A stretch of 64,000 nt of DNA from Deltaproteobacteria bacterium (GTDB lineage Bacteria > Myxococcota_A > Polyangia > Polyangiales > Houyiibacteriaceae): the NCBI GenBank assembly GCA_004283055.1, contig SHLP01000001.1, positions 55,941-119,940 of the forward strand, read 5' to 3'. Positions within the stretch are counted from its first letter, which is position 1. The number at the start of each line of letters is the position of its first letter. The notes under the pieces are model-generated. The model was not told the origin of the DNA. It made no database searches and worked only from the letters and a program-made list of their open reading frames with translations. The translations under genes were made by a program, and so were the position numbers. Below are positions 9,204 through 17,685 of the stretch, piece after piece.

Positions 9204-10261
9204 CGCCCCAGTAAGTCGGCCAAGACGGCGGGGTCGTCGGTGATGATTGCGGTCGCGCCCTTGTCGAGCTGGGCCTGCATTGAGTCGGCCGTATTCACCG
9301 TCCAGACATTGACCTGAAGGCCGGCTTCGAGTGCGGCTTCAACCGTTTCGGCCGAGACGGAGAAGAGAGGATGGATTGCGTCCTGCTTCAAGCTCAGCGC
9401 TGTTTCCACGAGCGCCGGCCCGGGATCGGACGAGAGGAGGGCGGAGTAGTAGCCGGGGCGCATCGTTTTCAGGAGCTCGGCCACCGTTTCATCGAACGAG
9501 GAGAAGATAGTTCGACTTTCCCCACCAATGAGCGTGATTTCATCGAGCACGGCCTCAACCAACTGCGCGGGGCCGGTCGTATCGGTCAGGCACTCCGAGC
9601 CGAAGACCTTGAGCTCGAGGTCCATGATCGCGTTCCCGCCAATCGCGGAATAGACCTCGAGCAAGCTGGGAGGCCGTTCGTCGGTCACGGCGCCGGCGCC
9701 ATCGAGCAGTCGACACGCCCGAATCTCGTCGAAGGTCATTGCGCTGACGCATCCGGTGCAGTTGGTCGTTCGATCGAGGGTATCGTCGTGCATGACGATC
9801 AGCTGGCCATCGAGTGTGATCTCGACGTCGAACGAGAGGCCATCAGCCCCCGCGTCCATCGCTGCGAGGAACGACGAAAGCGAGTTCTCTGGAAACGGAT
9901 GGCCCTCCCGCGTTGGGCCGGTGCCGCGATGACCGAGGTTGGCGGAAGGTGCAAGAAGCCTGATTCGATCGCGCACGGCGTCTGCTGGTGATTCTCCCAT
10001 ACAAATCATTCGTTCATCCCACTCGGCGTCGCACGCCGAGGTATCGCATGCATTCTCTGTCGTACAGGAGTACCAGGCGCGCGTTTCATCGGTGCAGTTG
10101 GCGTTGATCGTCTCGTTGACCACGCGCTCGCAGCTCGAGTCCTCGGAGCAAGCTGCGCAGTATGCCGTTGCTACCGGGTCGATCGGGGCGGCCCCGGAGG
10201 ACGACCCGCAGCCAGACGCAAGAAGCAACAACCCGACCCATTTCGCGCGCGTACGCGTCAT
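9200..10261 (-). CDS. Glycerophosphodiester phosphodiesterase family lipoprotein
   Basis: A 353-residue exported lipoprotein. A signal peptide ends in a lipobox (LLASGC, Cys near residue 18), followed by a short Cys-rich segment of about 80 residues (AACSEDSSC, CTTENACDTSACD) not found in ordinary GlpQ. The catalytic domain starts at LGHRGTGPTREG and continues with PENS, DVEITLDGQLIVMHDDTLDR, the GDPD active-site set (His-Arg, Glu, Asp, His). It would split glycerophosphodiesters from degraded phospholipids at the cell surface. The Cys-rich module resembles those of other lipoproteins in this window and may be a surface-exposed disulfide domain. It lies 38 bases downstream of the gfa-like gene. 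Confidence 0.88.
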   Translation of the reverse strand: MTRTRAKWVGLLLLASGCGSSSGAAPIDPVATAYCAACSEDSSCERVVNETINANCTDETRAWYSCTTENACDTSACDAEWDERMICMGESPADAVRDRIRLLAPSANLGHRGTGPTREGHPFPENSLSSFLAAMDAGADGLSFDVEITLDGQLIVMHDDTLDRTTNCTGCVSAMTFDEIRACRLLDGAGAVTDERPPSLLEVYSAIGGNAIMDLELKVFGSECLTDTTGPAQLVEAVLDEITLIGGESRTIFSSFDETVAELLKTMRPGYYSALLSSDPGPALVETALSLKQDAIHPLFSVSAETVEAALEAGLQVNVWTVNTADSMQAQLDKGATAIITDDPAVLADLLGR

Positions 10262-10299
10262 TCACACACCTCCATTCGACACTCGGCAGCGAGAGTAAC

Positions 10300-10713
10300 T
10301 TACGATGGAGGGATCGTCCCGTGCATTTCCAAATCGGACACGTGTACGTACCAAGGGGCCCGCGAGTCATAGTGGACACTAAATCCGGGCCGGACCCCCG
10401 GGTCGTCGTCGAGCGCACCGGCAGCAACGACCATCACTTTGCCGTTTCTCGTCAGCCAGGGCATCGCAGACCCGCAGTCCTCGCAAAAAGCGGTCGACCA
10501 GTACTTGGCCGTCGGCAGCTCGAATCGCCTGACCTTGTCTTCGCCGCGCTCCCAGCGGAGCTGGTCCACTGGGACGAAGATGTTGGCTACGTGTGAAGAG
10601 CCGGTCCTCTTCCGACAGCGGCTGCAGTGGCAGTACTGGAAGCCGCGAAACGGGCCTTCCATCCGAAAGGCCACAGCTCCACACACGCATGACCCTCCAA
10701 TCGACTCGTCCAT
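10300..10713 (-). CDS. GFA family protein (glutathione-dependent formaldehyde-activating enzyme-like)
   Basis: Small zinc protein of 137 residues from the Gfa/CENP-V family. The zinc cysteines are all visible: CVCGAV, CHCSRCRKRTGS and CEDCGSAMPW. Gfa itself was proposed to speed formation of S-hydroxymethylglutathione, but most family members have unknown roles. The ORF track begins at 11142; ATG 10713 is chosen because GAAGGAG lies just upstream and the family begins near GGSCVCG. It is 7 kb from the formaldehyde dehydrogenase gene, so cooperation with it is only plausible. It is divergent from the TRAP receptor gene. Confidence 0.85.
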   Translation of the reverse strand: MDESIGGSCVCGAVAFRMEGPFRGFQYCHCSRCRKRTGSSHVANIFVPVDQLRWERGEDKVRRFELPTAKYWSTAFCEDCGSAMPWLTRNGKVMVVAAGALDDDPGVRPGFSVHYDSRAPWYVHVSDLEMHGTIPPS

Positions 10714-10828
10714 CGCCTTCACTCCTTCAGACGTTCGATTCTGAGCTTCTGGTCGCTTTTGGCAAGCGGCGGCCGAATCCAGACCTTGTCTCTTTATTTT
10801 CCCGCGCCGACTGACTAAAACGACTCCC

Positions 10829-11836
10829 ATGCACAAATTGCTCTTCTTTTCTGGAGCGCTGCTAGCGATGTCCCTGGCCATCGTCGGCCCCGCCGTTGCC
10901 GAGGATCCAGAGTTCATCATGGAAGTCGGGACGGTGGCTCCCAAAGGAAGCCCCTGGGCCGAACAGCTCCAACGGTTCAAGACCGAGGTCCAGGCGAAGA
11001 CGAACGGTCGCTTGAAAGTGAAGCTCCGGCTCGGACGAGGCAACGAGCGGTCGATGGCGCGCAGGGTGCAAATGGGAAGCATGCAAGCCTTTGCGGGCTC
11101 CGTCGGAGGCATGAGCTCGATCGTTCGGGAGGTCAATGTCATCGAGGCGCCCTACGTCTTCGAGACCTTCGCGAGCGCGGACAAGGCGCTCGACACGCCC
11201 GAGGTCACCGCGCAGGTGAAGAAGGTACTCGCGAAACGGGGGTTGATCTTCGGAATCTGGGCGGAGAACGGATACAGGTCCTATTTCAGCAAACAAAAGA
11301 TTCGTAAGCCGAGCGACATGGCGGGGATTCGCTTCCGTTCGCAAGAATCGATGGTGCATGTCGAGACCTACGAGGCGTTTGGCGCGACGCCGGTCCCCAT
11401 CGACAACGGCAACACGCTTATGAGCGTGCAGACGGGGGTCGTCGACGGCTTCGACAACACGCCTCTGTTTGCGATGGCAGCAAGCTGGTATCAGGGCCTC
11501 AAGGAAGGCGAACGACACATTTTTCTAAGCCGCCACTGCTACCAGCCAGCGCTCCTCGTCTACTCCAAGAAGTGGTTCGACGCCCTCCCGAAAGACATTC
11601 AGGAAGTGATCACGACGCTGCCGCACGACCTGACCGTGTGGGGGCGAGAGCAGGTCCGAAAGATCGAGCCCGTATTGCTCAAGAACCTGAAGCGCTACGG
11701 ATATGAAATCTACGAGCCCACGGAAGCCGAGCTGGCTGCGTTCAAGGCGAAGCAGAAGGGTGTTCCTGCCCGTGTTGCCAAAGAGATGGGGCCCGAGGGG
11801 GTTGCGCTCTTGAAGGCGATCCGTAAGACATTCTGA
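10829..11836 (+). CDS. TRAP transporter substrate-binding protein, DctP family
   Basis: Periplasmic solute receptor of 335 residues. A signal peptide (about residues 1-24, ending AVA) is followed by a DctP fold: GTVAPKGSPWAEQL, the sodium-symport receptor core with GIRFRSQESMVH and the conserved carboxylate-binding Arg region, then VVDGFDNTPL and YQPALLVYSKKWFDAL. Ligands of the family are mostly organic acids. No DctQ or DctM membrane subunit is present, so it is an orphan receptor here. Unexpectedly, a Ser/Thr kinase gene begins 10 bases after its stop, followed by a phosphatase, so it may belong to a sensing unit rather than a transporter. Confidence 0.85.
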   Translation: MHKLLFFSGALLAMSLAIVGPAVAEDPEFIMEVGTVAPKGSPWAEQLQRFKTEVQAKTNGRLKVKLRLGRGNERSMARRVQMGSMQAFAGSVGGMSSIVREVNVIEAPYVFETFASADKALDTPEVTAQVKKVLAKRGLIFGIWAENGYRSYFSKQKIRKPSDMAGIRFRSQESMVHVETYEAFGATPVPIDNGNTLMSVQTGVVDGFDNTPLFAMAASWYQGLKEGERHIFLSRHCYQPALLVYSKKWFDALPKDIQEVITTLPHDLTVWGREQVRKIEPVLLKNLKRYGYEIYEPTEAELAAFKAKQKGVPARVAKEMGPEGVALLKAIRKTF

Positions 11837-11846
11837 ACGTCCCGCC

Positions 11847-12707
11847 ATGAAGCCCCACGTTCTGCACGGTAAGAACCTCGCCGTTCCGACCCAGCCACTC
11901 AAAGCGCGGCAGGTGCTTGGCAAGTATCGCATTCGGCGTCGGATCGGGGCGGGCGCGTTTGCGACCGTATACGAGGCGTACGACACGATCGAGGGCATTT
12001 CGATTGCGCTCAAAGTGCCCAATCTCGATCAGCTCGACAAGGAATCGCTAAACGCCATCCATCGCGAGGTGCGTATCACAGCGCGCCTCGACCACGAGAA
12101 CATCTTGCCGCTCAGAAACGCGATGATGATCGACGGCCATTTCGTCATTGCGACCCCACTTGGCCAGCAGACGCTAACCGATCGCCTACACTACCGCCTC
12201 GGGCCGAAGACTGCGCTTTCGTACACCGAGCAGCTCCTCGATGCCTTGGCGTACGCGCACGAGGTTCGCGTCATCCACTGCGACATCAAGCCCGACAATG
12301 TCATCCTCTTTCCTGAGGGCCACGTTCGTTTGGCGGATTTCGGCATCGCAAAAGTCGCACTGCGGACGCGAACGATCATGGGCTCTGGGCAAGGGACCGT
12401 CGGCTACATTGCGCCCGAGCAGGCCATGGGCAAGCCGTCGTTCCGCTCAGACGTGTTCTCCATGGGCCTGCTGGTCTATCGCATGTTTGCCGGCGAGCTT
12501 CCGGCCTGGCCGTTCGATTGGCCGCTGCCCGGCGCCGAGCGACTTCGCCGCACCGTCAGCCGGGATTTCATCGCTTTCGTTCGCCGCGCGATCGAAGTTC
12601 GCGAGCGCAAACGCTTTCGGGACGGCGTGCAGATGCAAAGAGCGTTTCAGAAGGTCGCGCCCAAAGCGCTTCGAAACACTGCACGAACCAAGAGAGCGTC
12701 GCTGTGA
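11847..12707 (+). CDS. Hanks-type serine/threonine protein kinase
   Basis: Cytoplasmic eukaryotic-type kinase of 286 residues, essentially only a kinase domain. It has the glycine loop GAGAFATVY (34-42), Lys56 in ALKVPN, DFG at 164-166, GTVGYIAPEQ in the activation segment and a C-lobe Arg. The catalytic loop reads HCDIKPDN (144-151) instead of HRD, so it is a non-RD kinase, which usually does not need activation-loop phosphorylation. No transmembrane or sensor domain follows. Its stop overlaps the start of the PP2C phosphatase by 4 bases (GTGA), showing translational coupling of a kinase-phosphatase pair. The upstream TRAP receptor is 10 bases away. Confidence 0.9.
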   Translation: MKPHVLHGKNLAVPTQPLKARQVLGKYRIRRRIGAGAFATVYEAYDTIEGISIALKVPNLDQLDKESLNAIHREVRITARLDHENILPLRNAMMIDGHFVIATPLGQQTLTDRLHYRLGPKTALSYTEQLLDALAYAHEVRVIHCDIKPDNVILFPEGHVRLADFGIAKVALRTRTIMGSGQGTVGYIAPEQAMGKPSFRSDVFSMGLLVYRMFAGELPAWPFDWPLPGAERLRRTVSRDFIAFVRRAIEVRERKRFRDGVQMQRAFQKVAPKALRNTARTKRASL

Positions 12708-13510
12708 CCAAGTCCCACATCTTCGCAGATGTGGACATGACGCGGGGAGAGCGCTTCGAGCTTGGTGACTGCGAGGCCGCGGTCATCAGCCTGCGGAAGC
12801 CCGAGCGGGAGGGGCCGAACGAGGATGCTGCTGGGTTGATCTCCATCGGTGAGGAGGCCGGCGTCGCGGTGGTTTCCGATGGCGCGGGCGGTCACCCAGG
12901 CGGTGCCGAGGCAGCAAAGCTCGCGGTGCAAGCGGTCTGCGACTCCGTCGCGGAGCTCGGTGCAGACGTCGCGAGCCTGCGCGGCGCGATCATCAATGGC
13001 TTCGAAGCGGCTGACCGCGTGATTTCAGCGCTCGGGACCGGCGCCGCCGCCACGCTCGCAGTCGTCGAGGTGCATGGCCACAAGATGCGCTCGTATCACG
13101 CCGGCGATTCGATGGTGCTCGTGACCGGGCAGCGCGGACGCATCAAGTGGCAGACCATTCCGCACTCACCCGTCGGCTACGCGGTCGAGGCTGGCCTGCT
13201 GGACGCTGGGGACGCATTGCACCACGAAGATCTGCACATCGTGTCCAATCTCTTGGGCGCGAAAGACATGCGAATCGAGCTCGGCGCCACTCTGAGCTTG
13301 GCGCGGCGCGACACGGTCGTACTGGCCAGCGACGGGCTCAGCGACAACCTCCACGTAGACGAGATTGTAGAGCGAATGCGCAAGGGGCCGCTCCTGAGGG
13401 CCTTGGATGGCTTGGCCGACCTCGGGCGCCGACGCATGAAGGCGCCAAGCGACGGGGCGCCTTCGAAGCCTGACGACCTGACCTTCATCGCGATTCGTCG
13501 CCGGCGCTGA
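12704..13510 (+). CDS. PP2C-family protein serine/threonine phosphatase
   Basis: Metal-dependent phosphatase of 268 residues, expected to reverse phosphorylation by the kinase just upstream. Metal-binding motifs are visible: NEDAAG near the N-terminus, VVSDGAGGHPGG (DGxGG), VLASDGLSDNL and the terminal DDLTFIAI. The ORF track extends to 12518 inside the kinase gene. I prefer GTG 12704, which overlaps the kinase stop codon and gives a family-normal N-terminus. There is no membrane segment. The TRAP receptor, kinase and phosphatase genes have 10-base and minus-4-base spacings and are very probably one operon. Confidence 0.88.
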   Translation: MTKSHIFADVDMTRGERFELGDCEAAVISLRKPEREGPNEDAAGLISIGEEAGVAVVSDGAGGHPGGAEAAKLAVQAVCDSVAELGADVASLRGAIINGFEAADRVISALGTGAAATLAVVEVHGHKMRSYHAGDSMVLVTGQRGRIKWQTIPHSPVGYAVEAGLLDAGDALHHEDLHIVSNLLGAKDMRIELGATLSLARRDTVVLASDGLSDNLHVDEIVERMRKGPLLRALDGLADLGRRRMKAPSDGAPSKPDDLTFIAIRRRR

Positions 13511-13527
13511 TCCTGCCACTTGGTGGT

Positions 13528-14835
13528 ATGGTCCGCGTCATGCTGGCTAGGCTTGGTGAGGTTTTCAGCCGATGGGCCGAACGCTGGGTCCCCGAGCCGT
13601 TCGTCCTCGCGCTCGCGCTTACCGTGACTGCGCTGCTAGGAGGTTTCGCACTCCAGGGCTCGGTCGCGCCGGTACTACTAGGATGGTACGACGGCTTTTC
13701 GAGCACCCCTCTGCTGGCGTTCGCGCTCCAGATGTGCCTCATCTTGGTGACGGGTCAGGCCTTGGCGTCGAGCCCGCCGGTGCAGAGGGTGGTTCGAACG
13801 GTTGCGCGCCTGCCCAAGCGGACGCCACAGGCTGCGGGCTTGGTCGCGCTCATCGCGTGCGTGACCGGTCTGATTCAGTGGGGGCTCGGGGCGGTCGTCG
13901 CGGCGTTCGTGGTTCGCGAGATCGCCCGCAGCGCCGCACGAGACGCGCGACCGATGGACATTCCCGTGCTGGGTGCGGCGGCCTATGCGGGGCTCGCGGT
14001 CTGGCATGGGGGCCTCAGCGGGTCTGCTCCTCTGAAGGCCGCCGAATCAGCGCAATTCACGCAGGGCGCGACTCAATCCATCTCCGTGAGCGAAACGCTC
14101 TTCTCGCCGCTCAATCTCGTCGTTAGCGGCGGCTTGCTGATCTTGTTGCCGCTCCTGTGCGTTGCCCTCGCGCCCAGAGCCGCATCGGTTCCGGAGGTCC
14201 CGTCCGTTTCCGACGTTCCATCACAGTCCGGTTCGCACTCGGTCCTGGGGCTCGCCGTCGGCGGCACGTCTGTGCTTCTCGTCGCCTACGGCTGGGCCCG
14301 AGGCGAGGTGGCGTTCGATCTCAACTCGGTCAATCTCTTCTTTTTGGCGCTCGCGCTCGCCGCCCACGGCTCGATTCGGGGCTTTGTCGATTCGGTGTCG
14401 GACGGAGCGCGTGGCGCGGGTGCGATCATCGTTCAGTTCCCTTTGTATTTCGGCATTCTCGGAGTGATGCAGGCGAGCGGAATGATCGAGCGGCTTTCGT
14501 CCGCGATGGCCTCCATCGCATCGAGCAGCACCTTTCCCCTGTTCACGTTCCTGAGCGCCGGCCTGGTGAATTTCTTCGTGCCCTCGGGAGGTGGTCAGTG
14601 GGCGCTTCAGAGCGACGTTTTGCTCAGCACGGCCGCCTCGTTGGAGCTCGATCCGGGGCGCACGGTGATGGCGTTTGCGTATGGAGACCAGTGGACGAAC
14701 CTCCTGCAGCCGTTCTGGGCCCTGCCGCTGCTCGCGATCACCGGCCTCAAGGCCCGACAAATTGCGGGCTACACCGCCGTTCTCGCGATCGGCATGGGAC
14801 TTTACGTCGGCCTGGTTCTCTGGCTGTTCGGCTAG
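13528..14835 (+). CDS. atoE: Short-chain fatty acid transporter, AtoE family
   Basis: Polytopic inner-membrane carrier of 435 residues (AtoE/TIGR00366-like family), thought to bring in acetoacetate, butyrate and similar acids. It opens with the family phrase [20 protein letters not shown] and contains [16 protein letters not shown] and the late motif [13 protein letters not shown], with about ten or more hydrophobic helices. It converges on the CoA transferase genes scoB/scoA with a 4-base stop overlap. This pairing (AtoE with an acetoacetate:CoA transferase) mirrors the E. coli ato operon, so the substrate is likely acetoacetate or another short-chain acid. It begins 17 bases after the phosphatase stop, so read-through is possible. 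Confidence 0.88.
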   Translation: MVRVMLARLGEVFSRWAERWVPEPFVLALALTVTALLGGFALQGSVAPVLLGWYDGFSSTPLLAFALQMCLILVTGQALASSPPVQRVVRTVARLPKRTPQAAGLVALIACVTGLIQWGLGAVVAAFVVREIARSAARDARPMDIPVLGAAAYAGLAVWHGGLSGSAPLKAAESAQFTQGATQSISVSETLFSPLNLVVSGGLLILLPLLCVALAPRAASVPEVPSVSDVPSQSGSHSVLGLAVGGTSVLLVAYGWARGEVAFDLNSVNLFFLALALAAHGSIRGFVDSVSDGARGAGAIIVQFPLYFGILGVMQASGMIERLSSAMASIASSSTFPLFTFLSAGLVNFFVPSGGGQWALQSDVLLSTAASLELDPGRTVMAFAYGDQWTNLLQPFWALPLLAITGLKARQIAGYTAVLAIGMGLYVGLVLWLFG

Positions 14836-15479
14836 AGGCCAGCGGCGACGCTGTACGAGGCCTCTGTGCTCTCGGCGATTTGCTCGAGCGTTGCGCCTTC
14901 GCCCAGCTCGACGAGCGTGACGCCGCCGCCGCCCTTCTTGTCGATCTCGAAGACCCCGAGGTCCGTGATGAGCAAATCCACCACATGGGTGCCGGTGAGT
15001 GGCAGAGTGCACTCCTTCAGGAGCTTGGGCTTGCCCTTGGCCGTGTGCTCCATCACGACGACGACCCGCGGAACGCCTGCGACCAGGTCCATGGCCCCCC
15101 CCATCCCTTTGACCATCTTGCCGGGGATCATCCAGTTCGCCAGGTCCCCGTTCTCTGCGACCTGCATCGCGCCCAGGATCGAGAGATCGATATGCCCGCC
15201 GCGAATCATGGCGAACGACTCTGCGCTCGAAAAGAAGCTCGTCGTGGGCAGCTCGGTCACCGTCTGCTTGCCGGCGTTGATCAAGTCCGCATCCTCTTCG
15301 CCTTCGTATGGGAACGGGCCCATGCCGAGCATGCCGTTTTCGCTCTGCAGCTGGACGGTCATCCCGGGTGGGATGTGATTCGAAACCAGCGTCGGTATGC
15401 CGATTCCGAGATTCACGTAGAAGCCGTCGCGAAGCTCCTGTGCGGCGCGTGCAGCCATTTGATCGCGGGTCCAGGCCAT
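14832..15479 (-). CDS. scoB: 3-oxoacid CoA-transferase subunit B
   Basis: The 215-residue beta subunit of a heterodimeric family I CoA transferase, which activates acetoacetate (or a related 3-oxoacid) using succinyl-CoA or acetyl-CoA. It has the family start of an AAQEL helix then [14 protein letters not shown], where the ...[12 protein letters not shown] segment carries the glutamate that forms the enzyme-CoA thioester. [14 protein letters not shown] and [22 protein letters not shown] follow as in SCOT. It lies 10 bases downstream of scoA on the same strand; product of BKACE upstream would be its substrate. Confidence 0.92.
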   Translation of the reverse strand: MAWTRDQMAARAAQELRDGFYVNLGIGIPTLVSNHIPPGMTVQLQSENGMLGMGPFPYEGEEDADLINAGKQTVTELPTTSFFSSAESFAMIRGGHIDLSILGAMQVAENGDLANWMIPGKMVKGMGGAMDLVAGVPRVVVVMEHTAKGKPKLLKECTLPLTGTHVVDLLITDLGVFEIDKKGGGGVTLVELGEGATLEQIAESTEASYSVAAGL

Positions 15480-15489
15480 CGTCTTCTCC

Positions 15490-16194
15490 TCAGGCGCGCG
15501 GGCGCGTGGTCCGCTGCTCGATGTGCTTCGAGGGAGCTGGGTGGTGAATGATGCGGTCGACGTAGATGCCGGGGGTCATGATCTGATCGGGCTCCAGCTC
15601 GCCGGGTTCCACCAGATGCTCGACTTCGGCGACCGTCGCCTTCCCGGCCGTCGCCATCATCGGGTTGAAGTTTCGCGCGGTCTTTCGGTAGATGAGATTT
15701 CCCTCGGTATCACCTTTCCATGCGTGCACGATCGCCAGGTCGGCGACGATGCCGCGCTCCAGCACGTACGGCTCGCCGTCGAACTCGCGCACCTCTTTGC
15801 CCTCTGCAACCAAGGTCCCGACGCCCGTCTTCGTGAAGAACGCCGGAATTCCGGCTCCACCCGCCCGAATTCGCTCGGCCAACGTGCCCTGGGGGTTGAA
15901 CTCCACCGTCAGATCTCCGTCGAGGAACTGCTTGGCGAAGAGCTTGTTCTCACCCACATACGACGAAACCATCTTCGCGATTTGCCGTGTTTCCAACATC
16001 ACGCCGAGACCGATTCCATCGACGCCCGCGTTGTTCGAGACCACCGTCAGGCCTTTCACGCCGGAATGGGCGACGGCCTCGATCAGCGCTTCGGGGATCC
16101 CGCACAGGCCGAAACCGCCCGACATCAAGATCATGTTGTCGTTCAGCAACCCGTCGAGGGCGGAGGTCGCGTCTGGGTACACCTTGTTGGCCAT
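15490..16194 (-). CDS. scoA: 3-oxoacid CoA-transferase subunit A
   Basis: The 234-residue alpha subunit partner of ScoB. It shows the glycine motif [18 protein letters not shown] near the N-terminus and [22 protein letters not shown] and the FFTKTGVGT region typical of SCOT alpha chains. Start ATG 16194 is family-typical. It sits 44 bases downstream of the BKACE gene and 10 bases upstream of scoB, all on the minus strand, making a likely BKACE-scoA-scoB operon. Confidence 0.92.
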   Translation of the reverse strand: MANKVYPDATSALDGLLNDNMILMSGGFGLCGIPEALIEAVAHSGVKGLTVVSNNAGVDGIGLGVMLETRQIAKMVSSYVGENKLFAKQFLDGDLTVEFNPQGTLAERIRAGGAGIPAFFTKTGVGTLVAEGKEVREFDGEPYVLERGIVADLAIVHAWKGDTEGNLIYRKTARNFNPMMATAGKATVAEVEHLVEPGELEPDQIMTPGIYVDRIIHHPAPSKHIEQRTTRPRA

Positions 16195-16238
16195 GGCTGG
16201 TCTTTACCTCCGGCTTCTGCGGCTGACAATCTCGAAAC

Positions 16239-17096
16239 CTAGTTGAAGCCGAGCATCTCGCGGGCTTCAGCCGGCGACGCGACCTCCCGTCCGGCGTTGC
16301 GCGCGCACTGGGCCAGGGCTTCGATGAGCTGCCCGTTACCCGTGGTCTTGTCACCGTTCGGAAGGTAAAAGGTGTCCTCGACGCCCGTTCGAAGCATGCC
16401 GCCCAGCTCGGCTGCGCGCTGGTGAGTCTCCCAGATTTCTTCGCGGCCGATGAGCGTCGCTTGCCAATGGGCATCGCCGCTCTTGTACTTCATGAGGAGC
16501 TCGAGGAGCTCCGGGTCGCAGGGCATTCCCGATGCCACGCCCATCACGAAGTTGTAGTGCATCTCGTCGGCCATCCCGGCTCGAAGATAGAGACCCACGG
16601 AGCGAACGATCCCCACGTCGAAGCACTCCATCTCTGCGGTGGTGTGCGTCTCTTTCATCGCGTCCAGCATCTTTTGGACCTTATCGACACTGTTGAGGAA
16701 CACCATCGGAGGCCAGGCCCACGTGTTGTCGCGCTTGAGCTTCAGGTAGTTGAGGCTGCCGGCGTTGCAGGCTGCAATCTCAGGCTTGATTCGATGAAGG
16801 CAGGCGATCGGGCCCGACACGTCTTCGTCGATCACGCCCGTGGTCTGATTGATGATAATCCCAGGGCAAGCTTCGCGGATGGCTTCGCTCGCCGCCGCGG
16901 CCACCTCGGGGTCCCAGGACGGAAAGTGCCCCATGCCATCCTCCTGGCGACGAAAGTGGATGTGGACGATCGACGCTCCAGCGTTGTAGGCGTCGCGGGC
17001 GGATGCGGCCATTTCTTCGGGCGTGACCGGGACCGGGTGCTGTTTCGGGTTCGTGAGCACGCCATTGAGCGCACAGGTGATGATTGCCTTGTCCAT
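16239..17096 (-). CDS. Beta-keto acid cleavage enzyme (BKACE, 3-keto-5-aminohexanoate cleavage family)
   Basis: A 285-residue TIM-barrel zinc enzyme of the former DUF849 family. It condenses a beta-keto acid with acetyl-CoA and splits it to acetoacetate plus a new acyl-CoA. Visible features are the N-terminal IITCALNGVLTNP, VTPEEMAASARDAYNAGASIVHIHFR with the HxH zinc ligands, and INQTTG; ECFDVGIVRS carries a further conserved acidic residue. The family includes lysine fermentation Kce, carnitine and betaine catabolic enzymes; the specific substrate here is unknown. The context is informative, since ScoAB directly downstream would activate the acetoacetate made. GGAGGACGGAG precedes the ATG. 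A MerR regulator is divergent, 124 bases away. Confidence 0.9.
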   Translation of the reverse strand: MDKAIITCALNGVLTNPKQHPVPVTPEEMAASARDAYNAGASIVHIHFRRQEDGMGHFPSWDPEVAAAASEAIREACPGIIINQTTGVIDEDVSGPIACLHRIKPEIAACNAGSLNYLKLKRDNTWAWPPMVFLNSVDKVQKMLDAMKETHTTAEMECFDVGIVRSVGLYLRAGMADEMHYNFVMGVASGMPCDPELLELLMKYKSGDAHWQATLIGREEIWETHQRAAELGGMLRTGVEDTFYLPNGDKTTGNGQLIEALAQCARNAGREVASPAEAREMLGFN

Positions 17097-17140
17097 CTCC
17101 GTCCTCCGGCTTCGAGAGCTTGGCGCAGTACTAGGCCAAG

Positions 17141-17156
17141 TTTACGTATACGTCAA
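17141..17156. promoter_or_regulatory. Candidate MerR/LiuR-type operator palindrome
   Basis: Between the divergent BKACE and MerR genes sits TTTACGTATACGTCAA, a 16-base palindrome with a single mismatched pair. It resembles operators reported for LiuR-type MerR regulators of branched-chain amino acid and acyl-CoA catabolism, which have a TTNACGT..ACGTNAA form. The location suggests the divergent MerR protein binds here and controls both genes. Binding itself is inference. Confidence 0.55.
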
Positions 17157-17220
17157 GCAACTCATGTCCAGGTAAATCATCTGTTGATGCAGTAAGCTCC
17201 GCGCGCTATGCTCGGGGCCA

Positions 17221-17682
17221 ATGGCCTCCGCTTCCAAGACAACTGCCCGGAACGACACGGTGAAGGCATTCGTCGAGGCCCACGGCGAAGGCGAAGCGCC
17301 CGATTTCTTCTCGATTTCGGATCTGGCCGCGGAGTTTGGGATCAGTCATCGAGCGATTCGTTTCTACGAGTCCAAAGGCTTGCTTTCTCCAAAGAGGCTG
17401 AACGGCGCTCGAATTTACGCGCGTCGCGACCGTGCCCGCCTGCACATCATCGTTCGCGCGAAGTCGCTCGGCTACACGCTCGAGGAAACCAAGGACTACC
17501 TCGACCTCTACGGCCGGCAGGGCGAAGGCCGCCTGAAGCAGCTCGAAATTTCGGCGGCTCGAAGCGCCGAAATGATCTCCGAGCTCCAGGTCAAGAAGCA
17601 GCAAATCGACGAGAAAATCGAGGAGCTGCGGCTGATCCACAGAGTCTGCCGCCAGAAGATCATCGAGAAGAAGTCGCGTTGA
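17221..17682 (+). CDS. MerR family transcriptional regulator (LiuR-like)
   Basis: A 153-residue regulator. The winged-helix DNA-binding domain begins near residue 25 with FSISDLAAEFGISHRAIRFYE and continues GLLSPKRLNGARIYARRDRARL; a long dimerisation coiled coil follows (EGRLKQLEISAAR...KKQQIDEKIEELRLI). There is no metal-binding Cys pattern as in metal-responsive MerR proteins, and the GYTLEETKDYLDLY region matches LiuR-type regulators of acyl-CoA catabolism. It is divergent from the BKACE-scoAB operon, so it is the obvious candidate to control it through the palindrome in the shared spacer. An effector is likely an acyl-CoA, by analogy only. The stop is 3 bases from the stop of the convergent acyl-CoA dehydrogenase gene. 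Confidence 0.85.
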   Translation: MASASKTTARNDTVKAFVEAHGEGEAPDFFSISDLAAEFGISHRAIRFYESKGLLSPKRLNGARIYARRDRARLHIIVRAKSLGYTLEETKDYLDLYGRQGEGRLKQLEISAARSAEMISELQVKKQQIDEKIEELRLIHRVCRQKIIEKKSR

Positions 17683-17685
17683 GGG

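Noticed and set aside
14157-15551. Plus-strand ORF of 464 residues across atoE and scoB
   Set aside because: It overlaps two well-supported genes in other frames and reads as Arg/Gly-rich shadow.
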